Source: Girardinichthys multiradiatus (taxonomy: Eukaryota; Chordata; Actinopteri; Cyprinodontiformes; Goodeidae). Taken from it: DNA of 64,000 bases. The stretch is from contig NC_061817.1 in the NCBI RefSeq assembly GCF_021462225.1, positions 12,384,204 through 12,448,203 of the forward strand. The letters run 5' to 3'. Below, piece after piece: positions 9,489 to 21,366 of the stretch. Position 1 is the stretch's first letter. Each line of letters begins with the position of its first letter. The notes beneath the pieces are model-generated. The model had not been told where the DNA came from, searched no databases, and saw only the letters and a program-made list of their open reading frames with translations. Both the position numbers and the translations under genes were made by a program.

Positions 9489-12400
9489 ATGGACCCCACC
9501 ACGTCCTCCACTTACGTTTATGGCAGGTCTGCTGCCAATGACCACTTGGAAGACTGGGATCTCCTCCCTTCTGTATCTGCTGGTTCTCTGAGCCAAGAGG
9601 TGTGCAGTGAGGATCAGGGGACAGAGGAAAAAAGTAAATTTAAATCCAGGTTGGTCTCAGCATGGAACAGCGTCAAATACGGTCAGTTTTTATTTTTTCC
9701 TACATGTATTTGTTTTGGTTTTGTTTGTTTTTTTTTAGTTGCTTAACCCTTTGTTTTTATTCATCAGGCTGGTCCTTGAAGCAGAAATCAAAATTTAACA
9801 AGAGCTCCCCACTTTTCATGCTGGGGAAGACGTACAACCTCAAAGATGATGGTAAGAATTTGATGAAGATCAACCAAACATTTGGCCCTGAGACTTTTCA
9901 TAATATTTAAAAAGTTTGAGTTAATTCTCTTTAACTTTTTAGGAGACAAAGAGCGTTTCCGTCGCTCCTTTGCATCCTTCCTGTGGTTGACGTACAGACG
10001 GGGCTTCCCTCAGCTGCCTGGCTCCTCTCTGACCACCGACAGTGGTTGGGGGTGTGTTCTGCGTACGGGCCAGATGCTGCTGGCACAAGGCCTGCTCATA
10101 CACCTGATGCCACCAGGTGACAACAAACATGCAAATATAATCGAATGAGAGTCAAGGAAAATGGAAAAATACTCTTTCAGTTAGCTGTTTAGATAAAGTT
10201 GTTGATGTGACAGTCAGATTTTGTTTTTGAAACTTTATTAAATTTGTATTTAACTTAATTTTTTTCATTTTATACATCCTACTGTTGTGTGAATGCCTTG
10301 CAAACTGTATTTTTTTGCCAGCCACAGTATTTTGTTGATTTATGGGTTTTACCTTACAATCTATATGTTTTTCACTATTTAAATGACACTCATGGTTAAA
10401 GAGAGACTGTACTGACTGCTGAGGCTCCCCGCCTGAATGTGACCATGCCTGCACACTGTGCTCAGATGTCCACCAATTGAAACAGTGGGCGTTAAATTTT
10501 ATGACCTTCAGAAAAAAAACCACATCGGTTTTTCTTTAAAAGAAAGAACCCTTACTCAAACATGCCATGAGCCGGACTATCACTGGGTCAAACTAAACAG
10601 AGAGTAAACATGTTAGCGTTAGCCTCGCACCAAAAACAACTGCTGAAAATTTTGATAGCAGGAACAAGATAGCAGCTCTATGTTTTGAGTCAGATATATT
10701 TCTCATGTGGAAAGAATCTATGATGGCATTAGGAGAAATGTTGCCGGAACATTTTGGTAGCTTTCTTAACAGAGTTAACATAAGTTGGAGCGGCATGTTA
10801 AGGCTTTCCTGTTGAAACTCTAGTTGGGACAAAATATCTGTCGCTGTCAAGAAAAATTGATTGTAGAGATTGCAGCATCCAGAACATCTTTGATGGAGTC
10901 AGTAAGTGGTATTAAACTGGGATTTGATAGCAGAAAATGCTTATTCACAAATGACTCAGATTAGTATCGGGGACAAAACAAATATAAACCTCAGTAGCAG
11001 ACAGTGTAGTCCAGCTGGACACTTATGGGCATTATGAAGCCATGTTTACTGCTCTCTTCTTGACGTTCTTGATGATCCAGAAACCTCTTCTAGTTTTCAA
11101 GGGTCGGCTTTTTTCAGTGTGAAGTGATGAGGACTGCTTGCTTTTCTTCTGTGGCGACTGTTGCTAACATAACGGGACAATTTTCAGCACATCTGCCTCT
11201 TTCTTTTACAGCAGGAATTAACTAGATCATATAATTTCAGCCAGACTCTCATGGCATGAACATAAGCATCCTATTGCTTTGCAAAATTATAATAAACAAA
11301 ACAAAAACAGTCACTACAACACTGAAGCTACAAAGTTTAGGAAACTCTTTAAAAAAAACTTTTCACCATGCCTGTGCATGATTCTAATTAAATGGCATAA
11401 ACAAAATAAAATAAAACATCTTCACTCTTCTTTATATCTTTCAAGGTTGGACTTGGTCTTTGAGATACTGTGCCGTCAAAGACGACTTGGACCTGCTTCA
11501 ACCTGCAGATAGCGCCGAGTGTGGATGGATGGCAGACGAAGGGAGAAATAGGAGGGGACGAAAACTGAGCGTTGGTTCCCTCCTGGACAGACCCACAGAG
11601 GGCACCCACAGAAGGGTGGTGTCCTGGTTTGCAGACCACCCCGCAGCCCCATTTGGCATACACAACCTGGTAGAGTTGGGTAAAAGCTCAGGGAAGAAGG
11701 CCGGCGACTGGTACGGTCCTTCCATTGTGGCACATATCCTGAAGTGAGAAGTGAATTACTGACTCTCAGCTTTTGGAGTTTCTTGAAGATTTTTCCAACT
11801 TGAACAGTTAATATGATCCTGTTTCAGGAAAGCTGTGACGTCTTCGGTGGACCTCCCCAATCTAGTTGTTTATGTTGCACAGGACTGCACTGGTAAGCGA
11901 TTTCCCTAATAGTTTTGTTAACTAGAGATGCACCGATCAGACTTTCTCTTGCCTATACCGATTTCCTGTTTTTTTTTATTGTCTGACCTGCCAATTCCAA
12001 TTTTGAGTGACTCCAATGTTTTCCTAACAACTATAACACTTAAAACAAATTTGCGCTGCAGGTTTTTTGATAGAGGTTGTAGTTGTTGTAGGAAATGAAA
12101 AGAGTACAAGATTATCCCAATTAAAGCATAAATCAGTATGTGTCTAAACTTTATTTGATTTTTATTCAAACCAAAAAAAAAAAAAGACTATGAATCATAG
12201 TACATTTATTGATGTTTTTATAGCCTACAAATAGTGGGATTTCTCAGTTTTAAATGCCTTTTAATGAATGAGGGAAAAAACTGCTGATCAATGGAAAATT
12301 GTCAGATTCCAGTCTCGGGCTGTCTGATTGGTGCATTTCTACTCGTAGCTATTAAAAAAACCAGAGTAACCGTTTTAACTTGGCATGCTGTGGTTCAATG

Positions 12401-15211
12401 TATTTTTCTTTTAGTCTACCTACAGGATGTAAGGGGGTTGTGTGAACGGCCCCATCCTCACGGCTGGAAGTCTGTCATCGTCCTGGTTCCTGTACGGCTC
12501 GGAGGACAAGAACTCAATCCCTCCTACATTGCCTGCGTCAAAGTATTTAAGCCCTATTTTAATACTTAAAAAATCCAAGTGTGCCCAGACTAGTGGTGCA
12601 CTAATCAATCAACCAGAGGTCAGATTCAGACAAATTTACAATTGATCAGCTCTGATTGGTGATAAACAAGTTAAAACGGGGGGAAAAATCAAAAAAAATT
12701 TCTGATAATTTCATGCAACAATACTAGGGACTTGAACTCTTTTTCATCTATAAACATATCAACCAACTGCATCTACTTTAATGTGCTTTCTGTTAGTTGA
12801 ATCCAATTCAGACAAAGGTAGGTATTCATTGGTGCATTAACTGTGATAATCCTGTAAGTCCTTCCTTTTCTGTTAGATTTAAGACTACTGCCTCTATTGG
12901 AGAACTTGAAGCACATTCTTTCTTCTTCCTAAGGCCTAGTCCACACAAAAACAGCATCATGTCAAAAACGATATAAAAGAGCTGTGCATCTACACGAGTT
13001 CATGTAGCACCACTGAAAACGCTGTTGTATCTATGCCAGGCCCATTGGTTGCGCTCTGACTGCCACAGAAACCCACCAAAAAAAATATTCAGGTCTGTCT
13101 CCAGGTTTCAGAAATGATCATTTTTGGTCTCTCAAAATACCCGATCAGTGTGGACGCAACGCCTAAATGGTAAAATACCTTTGTCGATGCACCTGAGCCC
13201 GTCTCCACGTGGATGGGTTGTTCTGTCAAGTCAACATACTGTGACAGATCGGCATACATGTAGTACAGACTTAGAGCTATATCTGTTAGACAGGCGTACC
13301 TCTTACACCAAACCAACTCCTAACTCAAACACCATCATGTATTTAGCGTTTGACACCTGTTTGCTGAACGGATGGTTCCTATTCACATGTTAGAATAATT
13401 CTTCAATGCACATATGCTTTAACGCAATATATGCTACTCTGATAAATATGCTGAGATGACAGAACATGGGGCCTTAGTCTTTAGAACAAAAATCAGCATG
13501 TCAGACCTCATAGAAAATTGCATCGGTGAAGAAAAGCCTGATATGTATGTCTCTACTTACCTTCTACATGTATCTTTTTTTTCTACAGAAACTTTTGATG
13601 CTGCAGTCCTGCATTGGGATCATTGGTGGCAAACCAAAGCACTCTTTGTTCTTTGTTGGCTTCCAGGGTATGCTTGGTGACATTATGACCGTAGTTCCCA
13701 TCTAGCTGATCACTTAAAAAACAAACATATTTTATTTTTATTTTCCTTCCACCCCTGCTTCGATAAAGATGACCATCTGCTGTACTTAGACCCTCATTAC
13801 TGTCAGCCTACAGTGAACATAAGAAAGGACAACTTTGCTTTAGAGGTACGAGGCAGCATTTTACTTCCTTCCCTGCTTATTATCTTCTGTCTTGTTTCTT
13901 CCCGTGAGACCTTAGTTTATCAAATATCAAAATATTGTAAAAATAATCAGGTTTAAATAAAATTAACTTGTAATTTCATGGTTGTTTGTTTAACTAATTA
14001 AAAAACAAATCTCTTGTTCCTGATTATTTTTTTCTAGTAGTCAAATCTTTAGCATTAAGTTCTGAGGTTCAGAAATAGAAACACATTACTGGCTAGAATA
14101 GGTTGGGATTATAGATTTAGCTTGAGGCACTGCTCTGAACAGTTTCAGCTGGATTGACTTCAGTCTGTATACAATTTCTGGCAAAAGTGTCCATGAGGCT
14201 TCACCTTTTTCCACATTTGTTTATGTTAGAATGGTTTTATGTTTAAAACCATCACAAAGTAGTGCATAATTGTAACAGGGCAGGCAAGGACTGTATTTAT
14301 AAGAGGCAGCCAAGAGGCTCTCCCAGTGGTAACTCTGGAGGAGCTGCAAAGTTCCATGGTAGAATTTTTCATTATGTTAAGATTTTGTTTTGAACTCCAC
14401 AAATCTGGCTATCTATAGGATAATGGTTTAGATCAAAGTAGGTTTATGTGTTGGCATGGCCCAGTCAAAGTTCAGACCTAAACCCAAATATGTATCTGTG
14501 GCAAGATTTAAAAATTGCTCTTCAGGTGACCGAGCTTGAGCTATTTTCTAAAGAATAGGCAAAAATGACAATCTCTAGAGCTGCAAAGTTGCAAGAGACA
14601 TACCCCAGAAAGGACTTGGAGCTTTAATTGAATGACATCACATAAAATCCAAATAAATAAATTGACGTTTCTGATTCTAACATGACAAAAAGTGGAAAAG
14701 TTTAAGGAGTGTGAATACTTTTGCATATAAACGTAAATGTTAACCTGTTTTTCTGATCTCAAATCTCTCTTCCCTGTTTGCAGTCGTTTCACTGTAAATA
14801 TCCAAGGAAAATGCCCATTTCACGCATGGACCCCAGCTGTACCATAGGTTTTTATGCACAAGGACAAAATGAGTTTGAGTGCATGTGCGCAGTTGTAAAT
14901 GAGGTATGATTTTTAGATTGCCTTGCTTTTTATCAGAACTAACATTTTTGTTAAACTTTGACTCGCACCTATCATAAAGACATTTGCAGCATTGATGTAT
15001 TTGGTTATGAATTCTAATGTGGTCCTCGTCTATTCCACAGGCTGTGTCCACATCTGCAGAGACGTACCCCATGTTTATATTTTCCGAGGAGAAACGTCGG
15101 GATGTGGAGGAGGAAAGCATCCCACGCACAAACAGCATCACTTACATCCAGAGAAATAATGAAGTGAATGATGAAGACAGCAACAGCGTAGATGAGTTTG
15201 TTCTTATATGA
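9489..15211 (+). CDS. atg4d: ATG4D cysteine protease (autophagin-4), ten coding exons
   Basis: ATG4 proteases trim the C-terminus of Atg8/LC3/GABARAP proteins to expose glycine and remove them from phosphatidylethanolamine during autophagy. Coding exons: 9489-9681, 9768-9851, 9943-10116, 11446-11743, 11828-11892, 12415-12542, 13589-13667, 13769-13845, 14784-14903, 15041-15211. They join in phase to 462 codons plus stop, close to the usual ATG4D length. The catalytic cysteine is in [14 protein letters not shown] (residues about 120-135). The Asp and His of the triad are in YLDPHYCQP, encoded by the exon at 13769. [11 protein letters not shown] and a final DEFVLI are also family features. The last four residues (F-x-x-I after acidic residues) fit an LC3-interacting motif. 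Position beside smarca4 and ldlr favours ATG4D over ATG4C. The first ATG follows the acceptor by a few bases, and no in-frame alternative lies in that exon. Confidence 0.95.
10117..11445. other. atg4d intron between third and fourth coding exons
   Basis: This 1.3-kb intron has no supported gene. It contains a few minus-strand open stretches of up to 123 codons without any recognisable motif, so they are treated as chance. Confidence 0.5.
11923..12342. mobile_element. MITE-like element with 'atgcaccgatca' ends
   Basis: The left end reads 'actagagatgcaccgatcag' and the right end is its imperfect reverse complement (ctgattggtgcatttctact), enclosing about 420 bp of non-coding AT-rich sequence. 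A shorter element with similar ends sits at 36485-36696. Such ends are common in fish genomes on small non-autonomous DNA transposons. I cannot assign the superfamily and see no clear target duplication. Confidence 0.6.
12935..13245. mobile_element. Possible non-autonomous DNA transposon ('ctagtccacac' type)
   Basis: Starts near 'aaggcctagtccacacaaaaac' and contains GC-richer motifs such as 'cagtgtggacgcaacgcc' and 'cgtctccacgtggatggg', wording I associate with hAT-like non-autonomous elements in teleosts. Borders are not resolved. It lies in the atg4d intron before the exon at 13589. Confidence 0.4.
14140..14735 (+). mobile_element. Decayed Tc1-like relic
   Basis: Fragments match the old teleost Tc1 consensus seen elsewhere in the window: 'ggcccagtcaaagttcagac' (the NxPxQSPDLNP segment), 'tggcaagatttaaaaattgc' and a tail 'gtgtgaatacttttgca'. 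Frames are destroyed. It sits in the last long intron of atg4d. Confidence 0.65.
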
Positions 15212-15555
15212 ACAGTGAAAGGACAAAATCTGCTATGTTCATGTGAAATGTAAAGCTGGGGAACAAATGAATTCACAAACTGCTCTGTGCAACAAGCTCC
15301 AGGACGCAGGCAGGGACACACAGGGATACAGTCATTACTGCTGTATTTTTATTCATGTTTTGAACTCTCAGGAACAAAAAATGTTCTTGTCATTTCACTC
15401 TGAGGTTAATGTTGTACCATGAACAAACTAAAGAGAACTGTTACTGTGCAATATCTGTGTTTTATGGTCAGGTGGCCAGATAAGCTGCTCTTTATATGGA
15501 CTGGAAAAGTGGATTCCTAAATTCTGATTCAGATGTGTTTAAGTGTAAAGAAGTT

Positions 15556-15561
15556 AATAAA
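15556..15561 (+). terminator. atg4d: Probable atg4d polyadenylation signal
   Basis: AATAAA lies 345 bp after the atg4d stop codon and is the first canonical signal downstream, giving a short 3' untranslated region. A GT/T-rich tract (tgtgtttctctttgt) follows. Confidence 0.65.
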
Positions 15562-16129
15562 ACATGCTCTATATATGTGTTTCTCTTTGTCCATGGAGGA
15601 TTGTTGTTGTTCCCATCTACTTAAACCATTGCACATCAGTTTATTTTACTATGCACTTAAGAATTTTTTTTTTATATTGAGGTTTTTAATCATACGAAGA
15701 CCCAAAAATGGTGTTTAATTCAATTTAATTTTAGATTATTTTCAGAAGACCCCCTATTTCTATTCACACAGGTTCTGATCTGTGTTTGGACCAGCTAACT
15801 TATAAATTATGATAGATAATGACCTCTAGTTAAGCCACAATAACTCTAAATGACTCCTGCTGGTAGTTATATTGGAGTCACATAAACACGTTTCCTTACA
15901 GTAAACCATAAGTAAAACATAGAAAATAACTTTAAATCCTTGGTATTCAAATGGAATAGGAAACATCCCCCTGGTAGGTACCGACTGAAGCCTGTGAAGT
16001 ACCAAACGTTGAATGGCAGGTTTTTCTAACCCTTTCCAGACTGCTGGATGTCAGTGACTATTTTGTTTATATTGATTCTCTTTAGATCAGTTCATGATGT
16101 GTTGCTTTTTAAAAACCTTTTAGACTACT
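15562..16129. other. Intergenic sequence after atg4d
   Basis: No gene, RNA or clear repeat recognised. Confidence 0.4.
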
Positions 16130-16450
16130 TTGTGTTGTCAGACCAGTTCTGAAGCAGTGATTTCTTGATTTCACAGGTCTGACAGTAATCAGGCCTGTTG
16201 GCGGCAGGTTAAATAGAACCAAAAGGTTGATCACAGTTAATGATTTAAGAAGGGGGGCGATTATCTTTCCAAAACGGCCAGGATTGAATGGTTAGCTTTT
16301 GTTCTCCTAATAGTGAAATGACTTTTTGTATTTACTCACATTATCTTTGACTGATATTAGATTTTCTTTGATGATCTAAACCATTTGCTATAAACAAAAG
16401 CAAAAACAGTAGTAATCCGCAAGGGGGCAAATACTTTTTCTAAGTCCCTG
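16130..16450 (+). mobile_element. 3' end of a decayed Tc1-like relic
   Basis: Pieces such as 'cagtaatcaggcctgttgg', 'aaggggggcgattatctttc' and 'agggggcaaatactttttct' match the terminal part of an old teleost Tc1 family. No coding capacity remains. Confidence 0.65.
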
Positions 16451-16649
16451 TTCAGCTTCTCCGGTACATGCTGCCCTGCACCCTCACAGAAGAACTGGAG
16501 AAACAATGTCACAAAGTAGGTGGATGGAGACCACTTCCTGTAGCTCCACCATAGGTGATGCCCCCTGGAGTGACCTTTGATCAGAACCAAATGAATAGCT
16601 TCCTTCAACACAGTTAGGCCAGCTGAACAAGTTCTAATGCTGGCTGCCG

Positions 16650-18112
16650 AGGCAAATGAAAGCTTGCAGAGTTGCTTCCAATATCATTTTTTACAAACTA
16701 TTGGGCCACAGAATAATTGCAGGATCACAGTTAATCCTGATCAGTGTTATGTGTACTCTGATTTTAGAAAAAGGTAGAAGGAGAGAAGGTGTAAAAAGAG
16801 AAAACAGACTTAAAGGTCTGTACAGGGTTGCAGAGAAGAAACGTTTTTTTTCTTTCTGCTCTCGGTGGAGGAGGACGCTTTTCTCTATCTCCCGCACCCC
16901 CTCCCATAACTGCCCTGCTTCAGCTCTGTATCTTGTCTTCTTTTTGGAGCCTCTTCTTGCATATCTTCCAAATTCTGAGTTATGGATTTGGTCTCTCAAT
17001 GCAATTGATCAAATTTTCTCAAGGAGAAGACAGGGTGAAGGAGAGCCCAACTTGTCCGGACTGGATGTTTTTCTCCGGATACACGATGGACTCCTGGCAG
17101 ACGTGGAGGATTGTGTGTTTGTCGATAATGTCAGTCGAGGATGTGGAAGATGTGTATATAATTGGATGTTTGATATCAGGATTTCTGCTTTCTGGAGTCA
17201 GCTGTTATCTGGCATATCGAGAAATTCGGAAAACGTCAGCAGCTGTTCTGACAATTGTAAGGCTGCCTGGCATGTGTGATGGGATCTTCACGGTGATCAA
17301 CACTCAGACTGAGATGTTATGTGAGTTGAATCGCAGACTGGATGTGATCCTTAGGATCGCAGGCAGGTCGCGGTTCCTGGACTCAGGGGTGAAATGGTAT
17401 AAATCTTGGAAAAAGTTGTTCGCTCGGATCTGGCGAAAGACCAGGAACTTGGCTGTTTGGATTCGCCTTTGAGAAGCACCAGCGAGACTCTCAAGGCTGA
17501 CGGAAAATTAAGAGTCAGCCTAACCCAAATAATTATTTTTTTTTCTGAATCTGGCTCCTCTGCACGGCCTTGATGGCTGCTATCTTCAACTTCTCCTGAA
17601 AGTTATGTAAACATGACGCTCTGCTCCCTCCATTCCCTGAGGACATCTGTGGACCTGCTCAGAACTTTGTGGCCGGTTGATGTACATTCCAACGTACCAT
17701 CAAGGACAATGGCCTCTGTGACAGTGCTTCATGGACTTACTTGCACACACTCACTTGCACAGACACACATGCTCAAGATAAACATATGCACCCCCTCACA
17801 CCACCTTCACGGTTCCCGGCATGATGTTGTTTTGTAAACTTGTTGCTTCTTTGTGCTGAGGTTTTTTACAATCTCAAACTGTATCCTGCTAAGGATAAAG
17901 TGTGAAATATGATTTTTTTCCCTCTACTTATCTAATGTGGCCTCTTTTCTCATCTAGCAAGGGCAGCGCCTGTGAGTGGGCAGCAAAGCCTCGGTGACCC
18001 GTACCCCCTTGTCTTCATGATGTATGTTTGGATGGGTTGTACTGGAATTCTAATTTCCCCTCGGGGATCAATGAAGTATCTTTGAATTGAATTGAATTGA
18101 ATTGAATAAATG
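16650..18112 (+). mobile_element. Probable retroelement with GAATT-repeat tail
   Basis: The unit ends in 'cccctcggggatcaatgaag' followed by 'tatctttgaattgaattgaa' and further GAATT units at about 18085-18112. The same kind of tail, with 'gggattaataaagtat', ends the reverse-transcriptase-bearing LINE at 52.3-53.2 kb on the other strand. The shared tail suggests retrotransposition by similar machinery. The 5' border is uncertain and no target-site duplication was identified. Confidence 0.55.
16828..17472 (+). CDS. Unrecognised 214-aa frame in retroelement, membrane-protein-like
   Basis: I do not recognise this protein. The open frame is uninterrupted for 214 codons. The first ATG may not be the true start: a later methionine (MDSWQTW...) begins the better-looking part. 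From there the chain has an acidic segment, SVEDVEDVYI, then a strongly hydrophobic stretch of about 20 residues (YIIGCLISGFLLSGVSCYLAY) consistent with a membrane helix. Next come a basic AYREIRK, a segment with alternating polar and hydrophobic residues that could form a coil (INTQTEMLCELNRRLDVILR), and a basic, tryptophan-rich end. An upstream hydrophobic stretch (residues about 30-60) might be a second helix or non-coding sequence. It lies inside the tailed repeat at 16.65-18.11 kb, so it is probably multicopy. Chance openness of a decayed element is the main alternative. Confidence 0.4.
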   Translation: MQRRNVFFLSALGGGGRFSLSPAPPPITALLQLCILSSFWSLFLHIFQILSYGFGLSMQLIKFSQGEDRVKESPTCPDWMFFSGYTMDSWQTWRIVCLSIMSVEDVEDVYIIGCLISGFLLSGVSCYLAYREIRKTSAAVLTIVRLPGMCDGIFTVINTQTEMLCELNRRLDVILRIAGRSRFLDSGVKWYKSWKKLFARIWRKTRNLAVWIRL

Positions 18113-18860
18113 GTATTTGGTAACTGCTTTAGTTCATCTATGTCATGATGTCACAAATGTTTGGGAAACTTGGTCTTAAATCTGACTGAATTCCTGGAAG
18201 GAAAAATGTCTCTAATTTATGTAAAATATGAGAACAAACCAGAGAGAGGCAATCTTTTAGAGAATTTCCAGACATGTGAACATGACTATAATGACAATGA
18301 TTTACTAGCATCCTTTAGGGAAAACAGCTAGATGCTGCATTTCTGCCCTGAGTATGTTATAATAAATAGATTCATCTTTCACTTCTGCCTTTGTGGTCTT
18401 TAGCATAGTGGCTAGATCTTTGCATGGCAGTCACTGAACTCTCATTTCCACTTTTGTGCAATCCCAGGTGCTACAAAGACAACTGTTTGTTTTTTTTCCT
18501 TTCAGAAATAATTGTATTTGGCTGTCATGCTCACAAAACAGAAACAAATAAGTAATACTGAGGCATAAATTCTTGATGCAACAAGGTGACTCCTCCCAAG
18601 ATGACCATGAGACCTGCCACACTGTATCTTCAGATCCTGGCAGGAAACTCGTGCTGGTCCATGTCCAACAAGTCCAATATAAGTCAGTCTTTTCCCTGTT
18701 CTGGTAGCCTTTATATATTGAGCATTTAGCATTGCAGTTTCGGCATGTGGTTTGTGTCTTTGTGTCCTTTGATGGTCCACACACCTCGCAGCTCTTCCTC
18801 TTGCCACCGGCTGCAACCTAGAATATCAAAAAACCATTAGTTCAGGAGTAATTTTATCTA

Positions 18861-20428
18861 CAGGTCCTTCTCAAAATATTAGCATATTGTGATAAAGTTC
18901 ATTATTTTCCATAATGTCATGATGAAAATTTAACATTCATATATTTTAGATTCATTGCACACTAACTGAAATATTTCAGGTCTTTTATTGTCTTAATACA
19001 GATGATTTTGGCATACAGCTCATGAAAACCCCAAATTCCTATCTCACAAAATTAGCATATCATTAAAAGGGTCTCTAAACGAGCTATGAACCTAATCATC
19101 TGAATCAACGAGTTAACTCTAAACACCTGCAAAAGATTCCTGAGGCCTTTAAAACTCCCAGCCTGGTTCATCACTCAAAACCCCAATCATGGGTAAGACT
19201 GCCGACCTGACTGCTGTCCAGAAGGCCACTATTGACACCCTCAAGCAAGAGGGTAAGACACAGAAAGACATTTCTGAACGAATAGGCTGTTCCCAGAGTG
19301 CTGTATCAAGGCACCTCAGTGGGAAGTCTGTGGGAAGGAAAAAGTGTGGCAGAAAACGCTGCACAACGAGAAGAGGTGACCGGACCCTGAGGAAGATTGT
19401 GGAGAAGGACCGATTCCAGACCTTGGGGGACCTGCGGAAGCAGTGGACTGAGTCTGGAGTAGAAAGATCCAGAGCCACCGTGCACAGGCGTGTGCAGGAA
19501 ATGGGCTACAGGTGCCGCATTCCCCAGACCTGGGCTACAGAGAAGCAGCACTGGACTGTTGCTCAGTGGTCCAAAGTACTTTTTTCAGATGAAAGCAAAT
19601 TCTGCATGTCATTCGGAAATCAAGGTGCCAGAGTCTGGAGGAAGACTGGGGAGAAGGAAATGCCAAAATGCCAGAAGTCCAGTGTCAAGTACCCACAGTC
19701 AGTGATGGTCTGGGGTGCCGTGTCAGCTGCTGGTGTTGGTCCACTGTGTTTTATCAAGGGCAGGGTCAATGCAACTAGCTATCAGGAGATTTTGGACCAC
19801 TTCATGCTTCCATCTGCTGAAAAGCTTTATGGAGATGAACATTTCATTTTTCAGCACGACCTGGCACCTGCTCACAGTGCCAAAACCACTGGTAAATGGT
19901 TTACTGACCATGGTATCACTGTGCTCAATTGGCCTGCCAACTCTCCTGACCTGAACCCCATAGAGAATCTGTGGGATATTGTGAAGAGAACGTTGAGAGA
20001 CTCAAGACCCAACACTCTGGATGAGCTAAAGGCCGCTATCGAAGCATCCTGGGCCTCCATAAGACCTCAGCAGTGCCACAGGCTGATTGCCTCCATGCCA
20101 CGCCACATTGAAGCAGTCATTTCTGCCAAAGGATTCCCGACCAAGTATTGAGTGCATAACTGTACATGATTATTTGAAGGTTGACGTTTTTTGTATTAAA
20201 AACACTTTTCTTTTATTGGTCGGATGAAATATGCTAATTTTGTGAGATAGGAATTTTGGGTTTTCATGAGCTGTATGCCAAAATCATCCGTATTAAGACA
20301 ATAAAAGACCTGAAATATTTCAGTTAGTGTGCAATGAATCTAAAATATATGAATATTAAATTTTCATCATTACATTATAGAAAATAATGAACTTTATCAC
20401 AATATGCTAATTTTTTGAGAAGGACCTG
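18861..20428 (+). mobile_element. Tc1-like (DD34E) transposon, copy 2
   Basis: A complete element of 1568 bp with long terminal inverted repeats and a TA on each side (18859-18860 and 20429-20430). It is in the same family as the copy at 6577-8186 and lies in the apparent intron of the piggyBac pseudogene. It is 42 bp shorter than copy 1 mainly because of an in-frame deletion in the transposase. Confidence 0.95.
19189..20151 (+). CDS. Tc1-like transposase, 320 aa, with 14-residue in-frame deletion
   Basis: The frame is open from MGKTADLTAVQK to the end, with D in FSDESKF, D in FQHDLAPAH and E in NPIENLW all present. Compared with the 334-aa copy, it lacks the 14 residues between RCRIPQ and TWATEKQHW. 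That segment is rich in K, R and Q (VKPLLNQKQRQKRL) and connects the DNA-binding and catalytic parts, so the protein may be inactive although uninterrupted. The helix-turn-helix region is preserved with a few substitutions (KDISERIG). Confidence 0.9.
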   Translation: MGKTADLTAVQKATIDTLKQEGKTQKDISERIGCSQSAVSRHLSGKSVGRKKCGRKRCTTRRGDRTLRKIVEKDRFQTLGDLRKQWTESGVERSRATVHRRVQEMGYRCRIPQTWATEKQHWTVAQWSKVLFSDESKFCMSFGNQGARVWRKTGEKEMPKCQKSSVKYPQSVMVWGAVSAAGVGPLCFIKGRVNATSYQEILDHFMLPSAEKLYGDEHFIFQHDLAPAHSAKTTGKWFTDHGITVLNWPANSPDLNPIENLWDIVKRTLRDSRPNTLDELKAAIEASWASIRPQQCHRLIASMPRHIEAVISAKGFPTKY

Positions 20429-20430
20429 TA

Positions 20431-21364
20431 GATTCTTAGCTGTAGTCTGCTTAATTTAGCTAATTCATCAAAATGTCCCGAAAGTGGGTACGACTGGACA
20501 TTCTGAGACAAATGGCTCCATTTAGTACCTGAAACAGTTATAGAGGGACCAAAACCACAAAAATACAAATAATGAGCATCAGTCTTAGTCTAACTCTCTG
20601 TCCTAGATGGCTTCTGTGCCGTCTCTGACTTCAAATAGCTAAGTTTGACTCTTCCTCCCTCAGTAACAACTTATGGACTGAAGAGTTTAGTCAATTTGTC
20701 TTTTTTTTTTAGTTTGCGACCAGGCAGAAAACCGTCAGGGCTGCTGACTAGTTGAGTGCTCAGTGCATCTATTCTTTAATAATTTTTTAGGTGTAAAAAC
20801 CTCACCTAGACTCCTCTGGACATTACTAGAAATTGTGGCTGTATAGCTCCATCTTTGCCTTTTTTCAGAAGGTATTTGGCTTTTCCATGTAGGCAGCTGC
20901 AAGTTGAAGTTGAGCTCTAACAGGTTGATTTTAGACCAGTGACTTGTGCATTGTTGCTTCTTTAACATTCTACCTAATATTCCTTCATCTTAGGGATACA
21001 GTTTGGGTCACATGGTTAAAGCTTGGACACTAGTGAGTGTTCCAACAGGACATTAAAACACACATCAAAAGCTCCTGGAATGGCCATGATATCATCTCAA
21101 TTTATAATTTGTAGACAATTTTACAGCAGGGTACATAAAACTGGTATAACAAGGGAAATATTGTAAATTGATATATGTTTGATGGTTAATTGTCAAAATT
21201 TACTTTATTGCATAGAGTGATTTAATAACACTCTGTTACTAATATGATAGTGTTTGTGACAGAGGAAAAGAGAACATTAAAAGGATCAAATAGGTGTGGA
21301 AAAGTAGGTGGAAAATGAAAGTGGAATACTGATGGATTAATAACCAAGACGAACTGGGGATAAA
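20431..21364. other. Sequence between Tc1 copies 2 and 3
   Basis: About 930 bp without recognisable coding or repeat structure. By position it is part of the apparent piggyBac intron or of an unrelated insertion. Confidence 0.4.
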
Positions 21365-21366
21365 TA

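Noticed and set aside
14740..15141. 133-codon antisense frame over the end of atg4d
   Set aside because: It is the shadow of the plus-strand exons at 14784 and 15041 and has no motif.
16656..17279. 207-codon frame overlapping the 214-codon frame in another phase
   Set aside because: It lacks the coherent acidic, helix and coil order of the other frame and shifts across low-complexity sequence.
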